Part shown: piece by piece, positions 1-6,102 of the stretch
Numbering within the stretch: position 1 is the stretch's first letter
How the letters are laid out: the number at the start of each line of letters is the position of its first letter
NCBI GenBank assembly: GCA_016202555.1
Contig: JACQOL010000097.1
Span: 1-9,125, forward strand
Reading direction: 5' to 3'
Length of the DNA: 9,125 nt
DNA from: Chloroflexota bacterium
Lineage (GTDB): Bacteria > Chloroflexota > Dehalococcoidia > Dehalococcoidales > UBA2162
Position numbers and translations under genes: made by a program
The notes under the pieces: model-generated
Database searches by the model: none
The model's input: only the letters and a program-made list of their open reading frames with translations
What the model was told of the DNA's origin: nothing

Positions 1-368
1 AGGTGAAGGACCTGGGAGTCTTCCCTAATCTGAAGCGAGTTCAGGTAGTCTGGGTAGGCATAAGCGGGGAGATAGATAAGTTCAGTCAGCTTCAGCAAGG
101 CATTGAGTCTAATCTAGCCAGCATCGGTTTTGCCCCGGAGAAACGACCCTTCACACCCCACCTGACCCTAGCGCGGCTTCGCCAGCAGGTATCATTTGAG
201 GAGAGGCAAAGACTGGGACAGCTTATTGCCGGCACCGGATTTGAAGCTGGTAATATTAAGGTAGATGCTATCAGCCTGATGCAGAGCGAGTTGACGCCAG
301 CAGGGGCTATTCATCGTCGAATCAGCCAGGTCAAACTAAAAAAGCCCTTGCCAACGGCTACTGCTTAG
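1..368 (+). CDS. thpR: RNA 2',3'-cyclic phosphodiesterase (2'-5' RNA ligase family), 3' part only
   Basis: This is the C-terminal part of a 2H phosphoesterase of the LigT/ThpR family. These enzymes open 2',3'-cyclic phosphates on RNA and can also join 2'-5' ends. The reading frame is open to the left edge of the window. Counting from the GTG at position 3, about 121 residues are visible, against roughly 180-190 for the family, so about 65 residues and the first HxTx motif lie upstream. The second catalytic motif is present as H53-L-T55-L in the typical context RPFTPHLTLAR, preceded by the strand VVWVGI and the helix before GFAPEKRPF. The GTG at 3 is internal to the gene and should not be taken as the start. 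The gene ends with TAG at 366-368, just before the promoter of the next gene. The family assignment is firm; the exact substrate is not known. Confidence 0.86.
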   Translation, partial: VKDLGVFPNLKRVQVVWVGISGEIDKFSQLQQGIESNLASIGFAPEKRPFTPHLTLARLRQQVSFEERQRLGQLIAGTGFEAGNIKVDAISLMQSELTPAGAIHRRISQVKLKKPLPTATA

Positions 369-376
369 TGTATACT
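348..376 (+). promoter_or_regulatory. Sigma-A type promoter for the zinc-ribbon gene
   Basis: TTGCCA at 348-353 and TATACT at 371-376 are separated by exactly 17 bases. Each hexamer matches the vegetative consensus at five of six positions. The -35 box lies inside the end of the upstream phosphodiesterase gene. Transcription would begin near 383, leaving a leader of about 30 bases before the GTG at 412. The promoter would drive the zinc-ribbon gene and probably comF. It is seen directly in sequence but is untested. Confidence 0.6.
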
Positions 377-411
377 CTAGAAAAATTTAATCCGGCTGGG
401 AGGTGGACATC

Positions 412-624
412 GTGGAACAATCTAATTTCCCCAAATGTCAGAAGTGCAATACTGGAGACCTGGTGCCCCTATCCGATTTCGGTAGCCAAGGAGCGAATAT
501 CCATTACAAAGCCTGGGTTTGCACTAACCCCGCTTGCGGTTATAATCTAAAAATTAGGAATGGGGATGTCTATATTGACGAACCCATTATGAGCGGAGTC
601 TCACACAGTAGTCGCCCCCGTTAA
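412..624 (+). CDS. Small zinc-ribbon protein of unknown function (70 aa)
   Basis: I do not recognise a named family. The protein carries four cysteines in zinc-ribbon arrangement: C9 and C12 (KCQKC), then C37 and C42 (CTNPAC), with aromatic and glycine residues (YKAW, CGYN) typical of a rubredoxin-like or treble-clef knuckle. The C-terminal 20 residues are polar and probably disordered. The GTG at 412 is preferred because the purine-rich GGGAGG at 398-403 sits 8 bases before it. The in-frame GTG at 403 overlaps that ribosome site. A strong promoter lies just upstream, and comF begins 36 bases downstream, so the two genes are probably co-transcribed. It may bind nucleic acid or a protein partner, but that is a guess from the fold alone. 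Confidence 0.72.
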   Translation: MEQSNFPKCQKCNTGDLVPLSDFGSQGANIHYKAWVCTNPACGYNLKIRNGDVYIDEPIMSGVSHSSRPR

Positions 625-660
625 GATATTTGACGATTGCCCAGTAGTTTCAGGGCAGGG

Positions 661-1371
661 ATGGTGAGTGTGCTTCCCCAAGTGGTTAAACTGGGCGGAA
701 TGGCGCTCGACATTCTGTTCCCAAAGAGGTGTGTTGGCTGTGGCAGAGAGGGCGATTTTATTTGCGACTCCTGCCGTAGTTCGCTAACCCGTGTTATACC
801 GCCCCTTTGTCCTGTATGTGGCAAACCCCAATCCAGCGTAATACTCTGCTCAAGCTGTGTTAGAGAACAAGCCAGGATTAACGGCATCCGCTCTCCATTC
901 CGTTTTGACGGAGTAATGCGCCAGGCGATTCATCAGCTAAAGTACCGAAATCTCAGGGCGCTAGCAGCACCTCTGGCGCAACTGCTTAACGATTATCTGA
1001 TGACTAATCCGGTGCCGGGCGAGGTTCTGGTACCGGTGCCACTATACCGAAAGAGATTGCGGGAGCGTGGCTATAACCAATCCAGCCTGCTCGCTAGAGA
1101 ACTGGGCAAGCTCACCAGCTTACCAGTAGTTGATGATTGCCTCACCCGGGTACGGCATACTACTCCACAAGCCAGAACAGCCTCTGTCGGTGAGCGGAAG
1201 AGCAATGTCGCCAATGCTTTTTCCTGCGTTGACAACCGGCTACGGGATAAGCGAATTCTGCTTATTGATGACGTTTCCACTTCTGGAGCTACCCTTGATG
1301 CCTGTGCGGCAGGGCTGAAAGCCGGCGGGGCGGCATCGGTGTGGGCTCTGGTTCTCGCCAGAGAGATTTAA
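661..1371 (+). CDS. comF: ComF family amidophosphoribosyltransferase-like protein
   Basis: This is a full-length ComF-type protein of 236 residues, matching the usual 220-240. The N-terminus carries eight cysteines in CxxC pairs: C24/C27, C35/C38, C50/C53 and C63/C66. This is the zinc-binding region of the family. The C-terminal half is a type I phosphoribosyltransferase fold, with the PRPP-binding loop at residues 199-211 (ILLIDDVSTSGAT, acidic pair D203-D204) and the family motif RKRLRERGYNQS in the middle. In competent bacteria ComF helps single-stranded DNA handling during uptake, but the gene is widespread in species not known to be competent, and its role here is unknown. The ATG at 661 is chosen with AGGG at 652-655. 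An internal ATG at 700 (MALDILFPKRC) also fits family N-termini, so the start is uncertain by 13 codons. Confidence 0.92.
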   Translation: MVSVLPQVVKLGGMALDILFPKRCVGCGREGDFICDSCRSSLTRVIPPLCPVCGKPQSSVILCSSCVREQARINGIRSPFRFDGVMRQAIHQLKYRNLRALAAPLAQLLNDYLMTNPVPGEVLVPVPLYRKRLRERGYNQSSLLARELGKLTSLPVVDDCLTRVRHTTPQARTASVGERKSNVANAFSCVDNRLRDKRILLIDDVSTSGATLDACAAGLKAGGAASVWALVLAREI

Positions 1372-1457
1372 GAAAACCGGTGGGGAAATAGTTAGCCAAC
1401 AAATCGGGAAAGAAAGTGGCAATAATTTCCGCCAGAAAGGGCATCAATAATTAGCTA

Positions 1458-2078
1458 ATGAAGGTCATCGGTCTTACTGGGGGCATCGGCAGCGGGAAAA
1501 GCACGGTGGCGCAGTATCTGGCAAAGCTGGGAGCCGTCATCATAGATGCCGATAAAATAGGGCATGAGATATTGAAGTCCGATGCCGAGGTACGGCGTAA
1601 GGTAGTGGCTGCCTTTGGCCGACAGATTCTTGACCCCGGCGGTGAAATTGACCGTCAAAAACTGGGCGAGATAGTTTTTAACCATCCCGAGTCTTTATCA
1701 CTATTGAACCAGCTAATGCACCCGCTGATGTATGATATTGCTAAAACCCGAATTGAGGAATACCGACAACAGGGAGTGGGGGTGGTGGTACTTGAAGCTG
1801 CCCTCCTGGTTGAGATAGGTTGGACTTCACTGGTAGACGAGCTCTGGGTTACAGTTGCCTCTGAGGCTAACGCACTCAAGCGTCTTCAAAAGCAGCGTGG
1901 ACTAACTGAGGAACAAACCCTGGCTCGCCTCCGCTCTCAGCTATCTTCAGAGGAGCGGATAAAGCACGCTAATGCCATCATCAACAATGATGGTGACCTT
2001 GATGAAATGAAGACAAGGGTAAGGGAACTATGGTTAAGACTCCAGTCCCAGGGTGGCAGAAATAGCTCCCCCGACTAA
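1458..2078 (+). CDS. coaE: Dephospho-CoA kinase
   Basis: CoaE phosphorylates the 3'-hydroxyl of the ribose of dephospho-CoA, the last step of coenzyme A synthesis, in the cytoplasm. The 206-residue protein is full length. It shows the P-loop G8-GIGS-GKS15, the DAD motif at 30-32, G-E-I-D65-R66 before the LGEIVF stretch, H88-P89, the lid region with R147, R157 and Q161, and the C-terminal N176-N177-D178-G179 turn. Two family positions differ from common relatives: the usual PLLFE segment reads AALLVE at 114-119, and the usual AD before the final strand reads AN at 171-172. The purine tract at 1434-1441 is 16 bases from the ATG, so the ribosome site is poor. The gene may be read through from comF, 86 bases upstream. 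Confidence 0.96.
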   Translation: MKVIGLTGGIGSGKSTVAQYLAKLGAVIIDADKIGHEILKSDAEVRRKVVAAFGRQILDPGGEIDRQKLGEIVFNHPESLSLLNQLMHPLMYDIAKTRIEEYRQQGVGVVVLEAALLVEIGWTSLVDELWVTVASEANALKRLQKQRGLTEEQTLARLRSQLSSEERIKHANAIINNDGDLDEMKTRVRELWLRLQSQGGRNSSPD

Positions 2079-2119
2079 CCCTACACTACCAGATTACTCA
2101 GCAGAACGAGCAACAAGAG

Positions 2120-2149
2120 CTATCTTTCCGTCATCTTCTTCGTTATACT
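2120..2149 (+). promoter_or_regulatory. Candidate promoter of the sigma factor gene
   Basis: CTA at 2120-2122 and TTCGTTAT at 2139-2146 form the pattern CTA-N16-TTCG(T/C)TAT, which recurs at 3712 and 7371. The TTCG block lies 53 bases before the start codon. The same stretch can be read as a sigma-A -10 box, TATACT at 2144-2149, but no matching -35 box is visible at 16-18 bases. A self-activated promoter of the sigma factor is possible. Confidence 0.4.
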
Positions 2150-2193
2150 ATATGCACAGGGTAACACCATTGTTTAGCTAATGGGGGTATCAG

Positions 2194-2763
2194 GTGCAAG
2201 ATGAGGAAAATCTCGTCGGGCGAGCCAGACAGGGAGACCAGAAGGCATTCGCCCAGTTATACGAGGAACACTTCAATAAAATTTATCGTTATGTAGTCGT
2301 ACGAATAGGCGATAAGACGGAGGCGGAGGATATGACTCAGCAGGTCTTTCTCAATGCTCTCCAGTCAATTGCTTCCTTTAAGTGGCAGGGAACGCCATTC
2401 GCTGCCTGGCTATTCCGTATTGCTCATAACCAGGTGGTTGATTATTTCCGAAAAAATCAAAAGCAGCCGGTTGCCCTTTTTGATGAATCGTTGGTGGAAA
2501 GTGATAGTAATCCCCAGCGAATGGCTGAGAACAGCCTGGATATTGAGCAGCTATTATCGGCTACCGAACGGCTAACAGCGGCACAGCGCGAGGTAATTTC
2601 CCTTCGTTTTGCCGGGGGATTAGCCATTGCTGAGGTAGCTAAAATAATGGGTAAGAGCCAGGGGGCAGTAAAAGCTTTGCAACATAGCGCCATCATCGCT
2701 CTGCGCAAGACATTATTGTCCGAAAATAAGGTATTAGTGGCAGAAGACAATGAGAAAGACTAG
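2194..2763 (+). CDS. Sigma-70 family (ECF-like) RNA polymerase sigma factor
   Basis: The 189-residue protein has only the two domains of ECF-type sigma factors. Region 2 spans residues 18-88, with the YRYVVVRIGD helix, the DMTQQVFLNAL core-binding motif and WLFRIAHNQVVDYFRK of region 2.4. Region 4 spans residues 125-172, with LTAAQREVISLRF and the helix-turn-helix AIAEVAKIMGKSQGAVKAL. Regions 1.1 and 3 are absent. The GTG at 2194 is used, with GGGGGT at 2183-2188 five bases upstream. The last 14 bases overlap the start of the next gene, which encodes a membrane protein. This is the usual arrangement for a sigma factor and its controlling partner. It would direct RNA polymerase to a small envelope-related gene set. 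The export operon downstream is the natural first candidate, by position and by a shared promoter-like pattern. Confidence 0.93.
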   Translation: MQDEENLVGRARQGDQKAFAQLYEEHFNKIYRYVVVRIGDKTEAEDMTQQVFLNALQSIASFKWQGTPFAAWLFRIAHNQVVDYFRKNQKQPVALFDESLVESDSNPQRMAENSLDIEQLLSATERLTAAQREVISLRFAGGLAIAEVAKIMGKSQGAVKALQHSAIIALRKTLLSENKVLVAEDNEKD

Positions 2764-3676
2764 AGAGTTTGAAAATATCCTGGATGAATGCCTAGAGCGA
2801 CTGCTGGTCAGAGGCGAGACCATTGAGCAGTGTCTCCAGCATTTCCCGAAGCTCGCTAATGAACTTAAACCATTGCTGGAAACGGCTCTGGCGGTTAATC
2901 AAGCATCAGCTATTCAGCCTAACTCTGAGTTCAGAGACAGAGCTAGATACCAGTTCTACTCGGCACTTCAGGAAACGGGATTAAAGAGGAAACGTCCTTT
3001 TTTTCTCTGGCGGCTGCGCTGGGCGGCGGTCATGTCAATTGTCCTTGCTCTGCTAGTGGCTAGCGGCGGCACAGTGATGGCAGCTAGCGGCAGTATGCCC
3101 GATGAGTTTCTTTATCCAACGAAGCTGGTAACCGAGCAGGCTCAGCTGTTATTGACCCCTTCGGCTCTGGGAAAGGCGGAGCTTTACACCAGACTAGCCG
3201 ACAAAAGGGTAGACGAGATTGCTCGTATGGCTGGTAAAAATAAGCCAGAAAAAATAGAACAGACTGCCCAGCTCCTTAATAAGTATCTGACTAAAATAGC
3301 CGCTTTAACCTCGGCCAAGGGGGTAAAAGTCGGTATCACAGTGGCGCCATCTCCCGGAGAGACAACTGCTACCGAAAAGACAACGGCTCTGGCAGCAGCT
3401 CAAGCACTTCAAGAAGCAACAGCAGCAGAAAAAACCTCGGCCGCGGAAACACCAAAAATAAATGAGCAGGCTAAGAGCTCTTTAGCAAGAAGCATAATGT
3501 CTGACCGCCGGGCTAAGCTGAAGGAGACAATGGGGCGCTATGCTAGCAATCATCCGGCCCGTCTTCGTGCTCTGTTGGAAACAGCCCCCCCAGCAACCAG
3601 ACAGGCGTTACTGGATGCTATTGCCAAATCAGAGGGCAGCTATAAGAAAGCCATCGAGTCTTTAGGCGGAGACTAA
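2750..3676 (+). CDS. One-pass membrane protein with DUF5667-like outer domain, putative anti-sigma factor
   Basis: The 308-residue protein has four parts. Residues 1-75 form a helical cytoplasmic domain (ILDECLERLLVRGETIEQCL, then HFPKLANELKPLLETAL). After a basic stretch (KRKR, 79-82) one membrane helix spans about 92-112. The outer part opens with S-x-P-D-E-F-LYP-x-K-L (115-126) and continues as helices to about 185, which fits DUF5667. A low-complexity Ala/Thr/Glu linker (about 200-245) leads to a helical C-terminus. The ATG at 2750 lies inside the sigma gene, so translation is probably coupled. No HxxxCxxC zinc anti-sigma motif is present, and the N-domain is the candidate sigma-binding part. 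The role as anti-sigma factor or sensor is inferred from gene order, orientation and topology, not from direct homology to a proven anti-sigma factor. Confidence 0.75.
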   Translation: MRKTREFENILDECLERLLVRGETIEQCLQHFPKLANELKPLLETALAVNQASAIQPNSEFRDRARYQFYSALQETGLKRKRPFFLWRLRWAAVMSIVLALLVASGGTVMAASGSMPDEFLYPTKLVTEQAQLLLTPSALGKAELYTRLADKRVDEIARMAGKNKPEKIEQTAQLLNKYLTKIAALTSAKGVKVGITVAPSPGETTATEKTTALAAAQALQEATAAEKTSAAETPKINEQAKSSLARSIMSDRRAKLKETMGRYASNHPARLRALLETAPPATRQALLDAIAKSEGSYKKAIESLGGD

Positions 3677-3711
3677 CGTTAAAGCATATCAAAAAATCTC
3701 TCAGGTTGCCA

Positions 3712-3745
3712 CTAATTAAACGGCGCCTTTTTCGCTATGTATAAT
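3712..3745 (+). promoter_or_regulatory. Candidate promoter of the export operon
   Basis: TATAAT at 3740-3745 is a perfect vegetative -10 box, but the best -35 candidate, TTAAAC at 3716-3721 with an 18-base spacer, matches at only three positions. The same stretch contains CTA (3712-3714) and TTCGCTAT (3731-3738) with the 16-base gap also seen before the sigma gene and the 7440 gene. The leader would be about 30 bases. Dual use by two sigma factors is possible. Confidence 0.5.
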
Positions 3746-3781
3746 ATGGATAAGGGGTAAGAAATTTGGAGGCAGGAGAAA

Positions 3782-5437
3782 ATGATGGGATTTTTAAAGA
3801 CAACAATGGTCTCTTTTATTCTGGGTGGGCTTATTATTGCCGCCTCAAGCTGTACTTCTGCCTCAAAGGCGGTGACACAAAACCAGACAGTAGCCGTGCA
3901 GCGAGGTAATCTAACCATAGATATCACTGGCGCTGGCAATCTGGTGCTATCCCAAAAGGAGGACCTCGCTTTTGAGATAGCGGGAACGGTTACCGAGGTT
4001 ATGGTAACAGAGGGAGATACTGTTGAGAAGGGGCAGGTGCTAGCTAAGCTGGATACCTCGGACTGGGAGACGCAACTGAGTACTCTGGAGGATAAGGTAA
4101 CCGCTGCCGAGCGCCAGTTGACGGCAAAAGAACGGGCGGTAACAACTGCCGAGCGTCAGTTGACGGCAAAAGAACGCGATGTAGTTCAGGCTGCGATTAA
4201 CCTTAAGGATGCCCAGACTGTTCTGGACAGAACTCAGGTTACCTATACTGTTGCCGAGTACACCGCGGCGCAGGCTGCTGTCGATGCTGCCAGAACTGAA
4301 CTGGAGACAGCTCAACAGAAACTATCCAGATATGAACCGGGAACTGATGCCTATTGGATTTACCTGGACCTACAAACCTCGGCTAAGTCAAAGCTGAAAA
4401 CGACTCAGGCTAAATTAGACGACATGCTATCCGGCTTTAAGGATGAACTAGCCAAGAATCAGCGGCTGGTTGATACCGCCCAGTGGAACCTGGAGAGTGC
4501 CCAGATTGCCGTCGCAGATGCCCAGCTTGGAATAGAGGATGCCCAGATTGCGGTCGCAGATACCCAGAAAGCGCGAGATGATGCTCAGAAGGCGCTAGAT
4601 GAAGCCAAAAGTAAACACACGGCGATTATCGCCCCTTCGGCCGGCTTCATTACCAAGGTTAATGTTCTTGGCGGTACTGAGGTGACGAAGGGGACGGTCG
4701 CCGTAACTCTTGCCGACCCCGCTAAGTTTGAAGCCGATATTCTGGTTAACGAAACGGATATCCTGCAGACAAAACTGGGGGGTAACGCCAGTGTGCAGGT
4801 GGAAGCCATGCCCGGGCTGAACCTGCCGGCTAAAGTTACTCAAATTGCCCCGACAGCTACTATTCAATCGGGCGTGGTAAACTACAAAGTGAAGGTTGCA
4901 GTAGCCTCCTTACAATCTGTCATGCAGGCACGGCAGCAGGCAATTGGTAATTTATCTGCAGATAACATCACTTCACCCCGGCAGCCGACCGGTGGCAATC
5001 CATTTTCGGGTAATACTACCTCACCAGGACGACCGACCGGTGGTAATTCATCAGGAATTGTAAACCCGAGGACAGGTGGACTGCGAGCAACTCAAGGGCA
5101 AACACAAGTAGTGGCATTCAGTGATGTCCAGCTTAGAGAAGGGCAGACTGTTACCGTGAGTATCCTGGTAGCGGAGAGGAGCAATGTACTGCTGGTACCT
5201 AATGGCGCCATTACTCGCCAAGGAGAGCAGAGTATGGTTAAGGTAATGAAAGATGGTGTTATTACGGAGCGTTCTATAACTGTTGGCATCAGCAACTGGC
5301 AATACACCGAGGTCACCAATGGCCTCACTGAAGGCGAGACGGTGCTTGTCCCCCAAAACACCGCTCCCAAACCGACAACATCACAGCAAAATCAGGGAGG
5401 AATACGTTTACCGGGAGCTGGAGGATTTGGTCGATGA
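3782..5437 (+). CDS. MacA-like periplasmic adaptor (membrane fusion) lipoprotein of an ABC exporter
   Basis: The adaptor links the ABC permease to the outside of the membrane. The 551-residue protein begins with a hydrophobic signal segment (4-23) and a lipobox ending at C24 (AASSC), so it is probably lipid-anchored. The first lipoyl half is at 62-91 (FEIAGTVTEVMVTEGDTVEKG), followed by a long alpha-helical hairpin (about 93-183 and 190-277, turn at YEPGTD 184-189). The second lipoyl half (IIAPSAGFITKV) starts at 282. A beta-barrel and a membrane-proximal domain (VLLVPNGAI) follow. The barrel is interrupted by a Pro/Gly/Ser/Thr-rich insert with a 16-residue repeat (395-426). GGAGG and AGGAG precede the tandem ATGs at 3782 and 3785, and either could be used. 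The stop overlaps the ATPase start by four bases. The substrate cannot be told. Confidence 0.93.
   Translation: MMGFLKTTMVSFILGGLIIAASSCTSASKAVTQNQTVAVQRGNLTIDITGAGNLVLSQKEDLAFEIAGTVTEVMVTEGDTVEKGQVLAKLDTSDWETQLSTLEDKVTAAERQLTAKERAVTTAERQLTAKERDVVQAAINLKDAQTVLDRTQVTYTVAEYTAAQAAVDAARTELETAQQKLSRYEPGTDAYWIYLDLQTSAKSKLKTTQAKLDDMLSGFKDELAKNQRLVDTAQWNLESAQIAVADAQLGIEDAQIAVADTQKARDDAQKALDEAKSKHTAIIAPSAGFITKVNVLGGTEVTKGTVAVTLADPAKFEADILVNETDILQTKLGGNASVQVEAMPGLNLPAKVTQIAPTATIQSGVVNYKVKVAVASLQSVMQARQQAIGNLSADNITSPRQPTGGNPFSGNTTSPGRPTGGNSSGIVNPRTGGLRATQGQTQVVAFSDVQLREGQTVTVSILVAERSNVLLVPNGAITRQGEQSMVKVMKDGVITERSITVGISNWQYTEVTNGLTEGETVLVPQNTAPKPTTSQQNQGGIRLPGAGGFGR
4104..4176 (+). repeat. 42-bp period duplication in first hairpin arm of the adaptor
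   Basis: A 31-base block at 4104-4134 recurs at 4146-4176 with one mismatch, at a period of 42 bases. It encodes AERQLTAKER twice (residues 109-118 and 123-132), so each copy adds 14 residues, or two heptads, of coiled coil. Confidence 0.9.
4498..4567 (+). repeat. 42-bp period duplication in second hairpin arm of the adaptor
   Basis: A 28-base block at 4498-4525 recurs at 4540-4567 with two mismatches, again at a period of 42 bases. It encodes AQIAVAD twice, within LESAQIAVADAQLG and IEDAQIAVADTQKA. It is unrelated in sequence to the repeat at 4104 but has the same period. Confidence 0.9.
4964..5059 (+). repeat. 48-bp tandem repeat coding a Pro/Gly/Thr linker
   Basis: Two adjacent 48-base units, 4964-5011 and 5012-5059, encode NITSPRQPTGGNPFSG and NTTSPGRPTGGNSSGI. 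The core CGACCGGTGG-like block is best conserved. The repeat forms a flexible insert in the beta-barrel domain of the adaptor. Confidence 0.85.
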
Positions 5438-6102
5438 TTCGTCTGGAGGGCATAACCAAGGTCTACCCGATAGGCAAAAGAGAATTGACCGTTCTCAATG
5501 GGATAGACCTCTCTGTTGAGAAAGGCGAGATGGTGGCCCTGATGGGTCCCTCCGGCTCGGGTAAGTCTACGCTGCTCAATCTTCTCGGTTGCCTAGACCA
5601 ACCAACTGCTGGCAGTTATTACCTGGATGGGAGAGAAGTTAGCCGCCTCAGCAGTGGTGAACTGGCTCAGGTCAGGGGTCAGAAAGTTGGCTTTATCTTT
5701 CAGAGTTTTAACCTGTTACCCCGCCTTTCGGCTCTGGCAAATGTGGAACTGGGGATGAGGTACTGTGGTGGCAGCGACCGTCGCCGTGCTCTAGAGGCAC
5801 TGACAAAGGTGGGACTCGCCGAGCGGGTTAATCATCGCCCTACCGAACTTTCCGGCGGTGAACAGCAGAGGGTTGCCATCGCCCGGGCTCTGGTGAAAAC
5901 CCCGCCCCTGATTCTGGCAGATGAGCCGACCGGTAATCTAGACAGCCGCTCTGGTGAGGAAATTATGACTATCCTTACCTCTCTGCATGCCGAGCAAGGC
6001 GTTACTTTAGTTATGGTGACCCATGAGCTTAATATTGCCCATTATTGCAAACGCATCATCAATCTCAAAGATGGACAGATAGTTACCGAGGTGAAGCTAT
6101 GA
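5434..6102 (+). CDS. MacB/LolD-type ABC transporter ATP-binding protein
   Basis: This is a complete 222-residue nucleotide-binding subunit of the MacB/LolD/FtsE class, which powers the neighbouring permease by ATP hydrolysis at the inner face of the membrane. All motifs are intact: Walker A G38-PSGSGKST46, Q-loop Q90 (FIFQSFNLL), signature LSGGEQQ at 139-145, Walker B LILADE with catalytic E164, D-loop N168-L-D170 and switch H197. [15 protein letters not shown] is typical of the class. The start ATG overlaps the adaptor stop as ATGA (5434-5437), with GGAGG nine bases upstream. Its own stop overlaps the permease start in the same way (6099-6102). The three subunits are therefore translationally coupled and should be made in fixed proportion. 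Unlike E. coli MacB, the ATPase and permease are separate proteins. Confidence 0.97.
   Translation: MIRLEGITKVYPIGKRELTVLNGIDLSVEKGEMVALMGPSGSGKSTLLNLLGCLDQPTAGSYYLDGREVSRLSSGELAQVRGQKVGFIFQSFNLLPRLSALANVELGMRYCGGSDRRRALEALTKVGLAERVNHRPTELSGGEQQRVAIARALVKTPPLILADEPTGNLDSRSGEEIMTILTSLHAEQGVTLVMVTHELNIAHYCKRIINLKDGQIVTEVKL

Noticed and set aside
637..660. TTG at 637 as start of comF
   Set aside because: No ribosome site precedes it and the extra eight residues do not resemble family N-termini. The ATG at 661 has AGGG at suitable distance.
1451..2183. Identical TTAGCTAATG before coaE (1451) and before the sigma gene (2174)
   Set aside because: In one case it includes the start codon and in the other it lies before it, so it has no common position. 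A 10-base AT-rich match is likely chance.
2073..3680. GACTAAC at the ends of coaE and the DUF5667-like gene
   Set aside because: Both are an Asp codon plus the stop codon, and the distances to the promoter patterns differ. Coincidence is the simplest reading.
3722..3732. GGCGCC followed by five T as a terminator of the sigma operon
   Set aside because: A six-base palindrome has no loop, so it cannot form a terminator hairpin, and it lies within the next promoter.
6045..6098. Earlier in-frame ATG for the permease
   Set aside because: It lies deep in the ATPase gene, has no ribosome site, and would add 18 residues not found at permease N-termini. The ATGA overlap at 6099 is convincing.
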